Positions 14,267-16,206 of a DNA stretch of 16,206 bases are shown in pieces. Made by a program: the position numbers and the translations under genes. A model generated the notes under the pieces. It searched no databases. It was not told the origin of the DNA and saw only the letters and a list, made by a program, of their open reading frames with translations. Positions within the stretch are counted from its first letter, which is position 1. Each line of letters begins with the position of its first letter. Source of the stretch: CAZPUI01 sp964415525 (GTDB taxonomy: Bacteria; Acidobacteriota; Holophagae; Holophagales; Holophagaceae); contig CAYQAS010000099.1 in assembly GCA_964415525.1 (NCBI GenBank), positions 1 to 16,206 of the forward strand, read 5' to 3'.

Positions 14267-14288
14267 GGAAGTCCGGTTTGGAGCACGC

Positions 14289-15725
14289 ATGAGCGGGTCT
14301 TTGGAACAGGTTACGGCACAGGAATACAAGTACGGCTTCGTCACGGACATCGAGTCCGAATCGGCGCCGCCGGGGCTTTCAGAGGACACGATCCGGCTCA
14401 TCAGCGCCAAGAAGGGCGAACCGGATTGGCTGTTGGAGTACCGGTTGAAGGCATACCGGCACTGGCTGACGCTGACTGAACCCGAGTGGGCCAACGTCAC
14501 CTACGTGAAGCCCGACTTCCAGAAGATCGTCTACTACTCGGCCCCCAAGCCGAAGGAAGGCCCCAAGAGCCTGGACGAAGTCGATCCCGAGCTCCTCAAG
14601 ACCTTCGAGAAGCTGGGCGTACCCATGCATGAGCGCGAAGCCCTGGCGGGCGTCGCCGTGGATGTCGTTTTCGACTCCGTGAGCGTGACGACCACCTATC
14701 GGGAGCGCCTCGGCGAACTGGGCATCCTCTTCTGCTCGCTCTCGGAAGCCGTGAAAGAGCACCCCGAGCTGGTGAAAAAGTATCTCGGCAGCGTCGTGCC
14801 CTACACGGACAACTTCTACGCGGCGCTGAACACGGCGGTCTTCACGGACGGCTCCTTCGTATTCATCCCCAAGGGCGTCACCTGCCCGATGGATCTGAGC
14901 ACCTACTTCCGCATCAACAACAAGGAGTCGGGGCAGTTCGAACGGACTCTGATTATCGCGGAGGAAGGCGCTTCCGTGAGCTACCTGGAGGGCTGCACGG
15001 CGCCCCAGTTCGACGTCAACCAGCTGCACGCCGCCGTGGTGGAGCTCATCACCCTCGACGACGCCAACATCAAATACAGCACCGTCCAGAACTGGTACGC
15101 GGGCGACAAGGATGGCGTGGGCGGCATCTTCAACTTCGTCACCAAGCGCGGCCTCTGCAAGGGGAAGAACAGCAAGATCAGCTGGACCCAGGTGGAGACC
15201 GGCTCGGCCATCACCTGGAAATACCCAAGCTGCGTCCTGCTCGGCGAGAACAGCATCGGCGAGTTCTACAGCGTGGCCCTAACCAACCACAAGCAGCAGG
15301 CGGACACCGGCACCAAGATGATCCACATCGGCCGGAACACGAAGTCCACCATCATCAGCAAGGGCATCAGCGCCGGGGACAGCCGTCAGAGTTACCGCGG
15401 CCTCGTGAAGGTCCAGCCCAAGGCGGACGGCGCCCGCAACCACAGCCAGTGCGATTCGATGCTGATCGGCCACAAGTGCAGTGCGAACACCTTCCCCTAC
15501 ATCGAGGTGCAGAACCGCACCGCGAAAGTCGAGCACGAGGCCTCCACCAGCAAGATCGGCGAGGAGCAGCTCTTCTACTTCCAGCAGCGGGGCATCCCCC
15601 AGGAAGACGCCATCAGCATGATCATCAACGGCTTCTGCAAGGAAGTGTTCCGCGAGCTCCCCATGGAATTCGCCGTCGAAGCCACCAAGCTCCTCAGCAT
15701 GAAGCTCGAAGGCAGCGTGGGATGA
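14289..15725 (+). CDS. sufB: Fe-S cluster assembly scaffold subunit SufB
   Basis: With ATG at 14289 the protein has 478 residues, the usual SufB length. SufB forms the cytosolic SufBC2D complex on which Fe-S clusters are built with sulfur from SufS/SufE or SufU. Full-length similarity is evident from QEYKYGFVTDIES (11-23) to the C-terminus. Conserved residues include Cys236 (SYLEGCTAP) and Cys388 (NHSQCDSMLIG), matching the functional cysteines Cys254 and Cys405 of E. coli SufB by a constant offset of 17-18, and KVEHEA (413-418). The frame stays open to a GTG at 14214, but GGAG lies 5 nt before 14289 and the promoter lies inside the longer version. sufC follows after 188 bp, an unusually long gap occupied by an inverted-repeat element. 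Confidence 0.96.
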   Translation: MSGSLEQVTAQEYKYGFVTDIESESAPPGLSEDTIRLISAKKGEPDWLLEYRLKAYRHWLTLTEPEWANVTYVKPDFQKIVYYSAPKPKEGPKSLDEVDPELLKTFEKLGVPMHEREALAGVAVDVVFDSVSVTTTYRERLGELGILFCSLSEAVKEHPELVKKYLGSVVPYTDNFYAALNTAVFTDGSFVFIPKGVTCPMDLSTYFRINNKESGQFERTLIIAEEGASVSYLEGCTAPQFDVNQLHAAVVELITLDDANIKYSTVQNWYAGDKDGVGGIFNFVTKRGLCKGKNSKISWTQVETGSAITWKYPSCVLLGENSIGEFYSVALTNHKQQADTGTKMIHIGRNTKSTIISKGISAGDSRQSYRGLVKVQPKADGARNHSQCDSMLIGHKCSANTFPYIEVQNRTAKVEHEASTSKIGEEQLFYFQQRGIPQEDAISMIINGFCKEVFRELPMEFAVEATKLLSMKLEGSVG

Positions 15726-15746
15726 GTCGCAGCGTAAAAATAACTA

Positions 15747-15889
15747 TTTGCCACGAAGGGCCACAAAGACGCGCTTCGCGCTGCCACGAAGAAAAGATGA
15801 AATCCAAGAACAGCCTTCTGGCGATGCCCTTCAGCATTTGCCGCTCTTCTCTTCTTGCTTCGTGGTCCTTCGTGGCCCTTCGTGGCTAA
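15747..15889. repeat. 143-bp MITE/REP-like inverted-repeat element of CCACGAAGG units
   Basis: The ends (15747-15768 and 15868-15889) are inverted repeats that match at 20 of 22 positions. Each arm is made of 10-bp units. The right arm has three in exact tandem: CTTCGTGGTC (15858), CTTCGTGGCC (15868), CTTCGTGGCT (15878). The left arm has the complement units GCCACGAAGG (15750), GCCACAAAGA (15760) and, after a 13-bp insertion, GCCACGAAGA (15783). The insertion holds a mini-hairpin, GCGC-TTC-GCGC (15771-15781). The centre (about 15793-15857) is unique and codes for nothing recognisable. Transcribed with suf, it would fold into a long stem. It looks like a non-autonomous or REP-like dispersed element. 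Confidence 0.7.
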
Positions 15890-15913
15890 TCCTTTCGATT
15901 CGGAGATCCACCC

Positions 15914-16206
15914 ATGCTCAGCATTCGCAATCTGACGGCCCGCATCGGCGACAACGAAGTCCTGAAGGGTATTTCGCTCGAGATCAAGGCGGGCGAGGTG
16001 CACGCCATCATGGGACCCAACGGCTCGGGCAAGTCCACCCTCGGCAAAGTCCTCGCGGGGCATCCCAGCTTCGAGGTGACCGGCGGCGAGGTCCTCTTCG
16101 AAGGGAAGAATCTCTTCGAACTCGAGGCGGACGAACGCGCCCGTGCGGGCCTCTTCCTGGGCTTCCAGCACCCCATCGAGGTGCCCGGCGTCTCCAACGC
16201 CCAGTT
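15914..16206 (+). CDS. sufC: Fe-S cluster assembly ATPase SufC, 5' part
   Basis: The first 97 codons of an ABC-type ATPase, cut by the window end. SufC is the ATPase of the SufBC2D complex; ATP binding drives the rearrangement that exposes the cluster site of SufB/SufD. Visible features are LSIRNLTARIGDNEVLKGIS (2-21), the Walker A motif GPNGSGKST (34-42), AGHPSFEVTGG (48-58) and the Q-loop region GLFLGFQHPIEVPGVS (79-94), which is distinctive for SufC among ABC ATPases. GGAG (15902-15905) lies 8 nt before the ATG. Signature motif and Walker B fall outside the window. Its ribosome site is only 12 bp past the inverted-repeat element. Confidence 0.95.
   Translation, partial: MLSIRNLTARIGDNEVLKGISLEIKAGEVHAIMGPNGSGKSTLGKVLAGHPSFEVTGGEVLFEGKNLFELEADERARAGLFLGFQHPIEVPGVSNAQ

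Noticed and set aside
14214..14288. GTG 14214 or ATG 14265 as the sufB start
   Set aside because: They would add residues not seen in SufB and place the promoter inside the gene; ATG 14289 has GGAG 5 nt upstream and gives normal length.
15747..15889. The repeated CCACGAAGG units as a CRISPR array
   Set aside because: Units are only 10 bp, directly abutting, and arranged as inverted arms around a centre; there are no regular spacers or cas genes.

Overview
The window looks like a chromosomal stretch from a GC-rich, Gram-negative bacterium. Outer-membrane-type proteins, a futalosine-pathway MqnD, SUF iron-sulfur genes and an M56-TonB sensor together suggest Acidobacteriota, perhaps the Holophaga/Geothrix side. 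That assignment is inference from gene content, not from a marker gene. No rRNA, tRNA, CRISPR array, transposase or phage gene was found. Apart from one short inverted-repeat element, nothing shows recent mobile DNA.

Layout. (1) 1-1166, plus strand: the 3' part of ispG (isoprenoid synthesis), then a yidD-like gene with an extended N-terminus. (2) 1340-3581: a BlaI-type repressor and an M56 metallopeptidase sensor with ATGA start/stop overlap, behind a promoter carrying two TACGAA-N4-TTCGTA palindromes. The sensor carries a TonB C-terminal domain and a carboxypeptidase-regulatory-like tail where BlaR1 has its penicillin-binding domain. (3) 3605-4998: a near-perfect 40-nt palindrome, then a RIC/YtfE-type hemerythrin gene and a PlsC-type acyltransferase gene. 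(4) 4999-5263: a convergent gap with no recognised gene. (5) 5264-10748, minus strand, read from right to left: a 1242-residue PKD-domain surface protein (probable lipoprotein), a small outer-membrane beta-barrel protein, a strong intrinsic terminator, a two-TM hypothetical protein, and dtd. (6) 10943-12261, minus strand: a TPR gene coupled by TGATG to mqnD (menaquinone synthesis). (7) 12325-14163, plus strand: a zinc-ribbon/coiled-coil/TPR protein, divergent from the TPR gene over a 63-bp gap. (8) 14193-16206: sufB with a palindrome overlapping its -35 box, then a 143-bp inverted-repeat element built of 10-bp CCACGAAGG-type units, then the 5' end of sufC.

How the genes fit together. Most are housekeeping: isoprenoids, menaquinone, Fe-S assembly, D-aminoacyl-tRNA proofreading and phospholipid synthesis. 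The less ordinary parts are the repressor/sensor pair with its unusual sensor, the PKD protein with its beta-barrel neighbour, and the repeat element inside the suf operon. Functions come from motifs read by eye. Promoters and operators are sequence predictions only.
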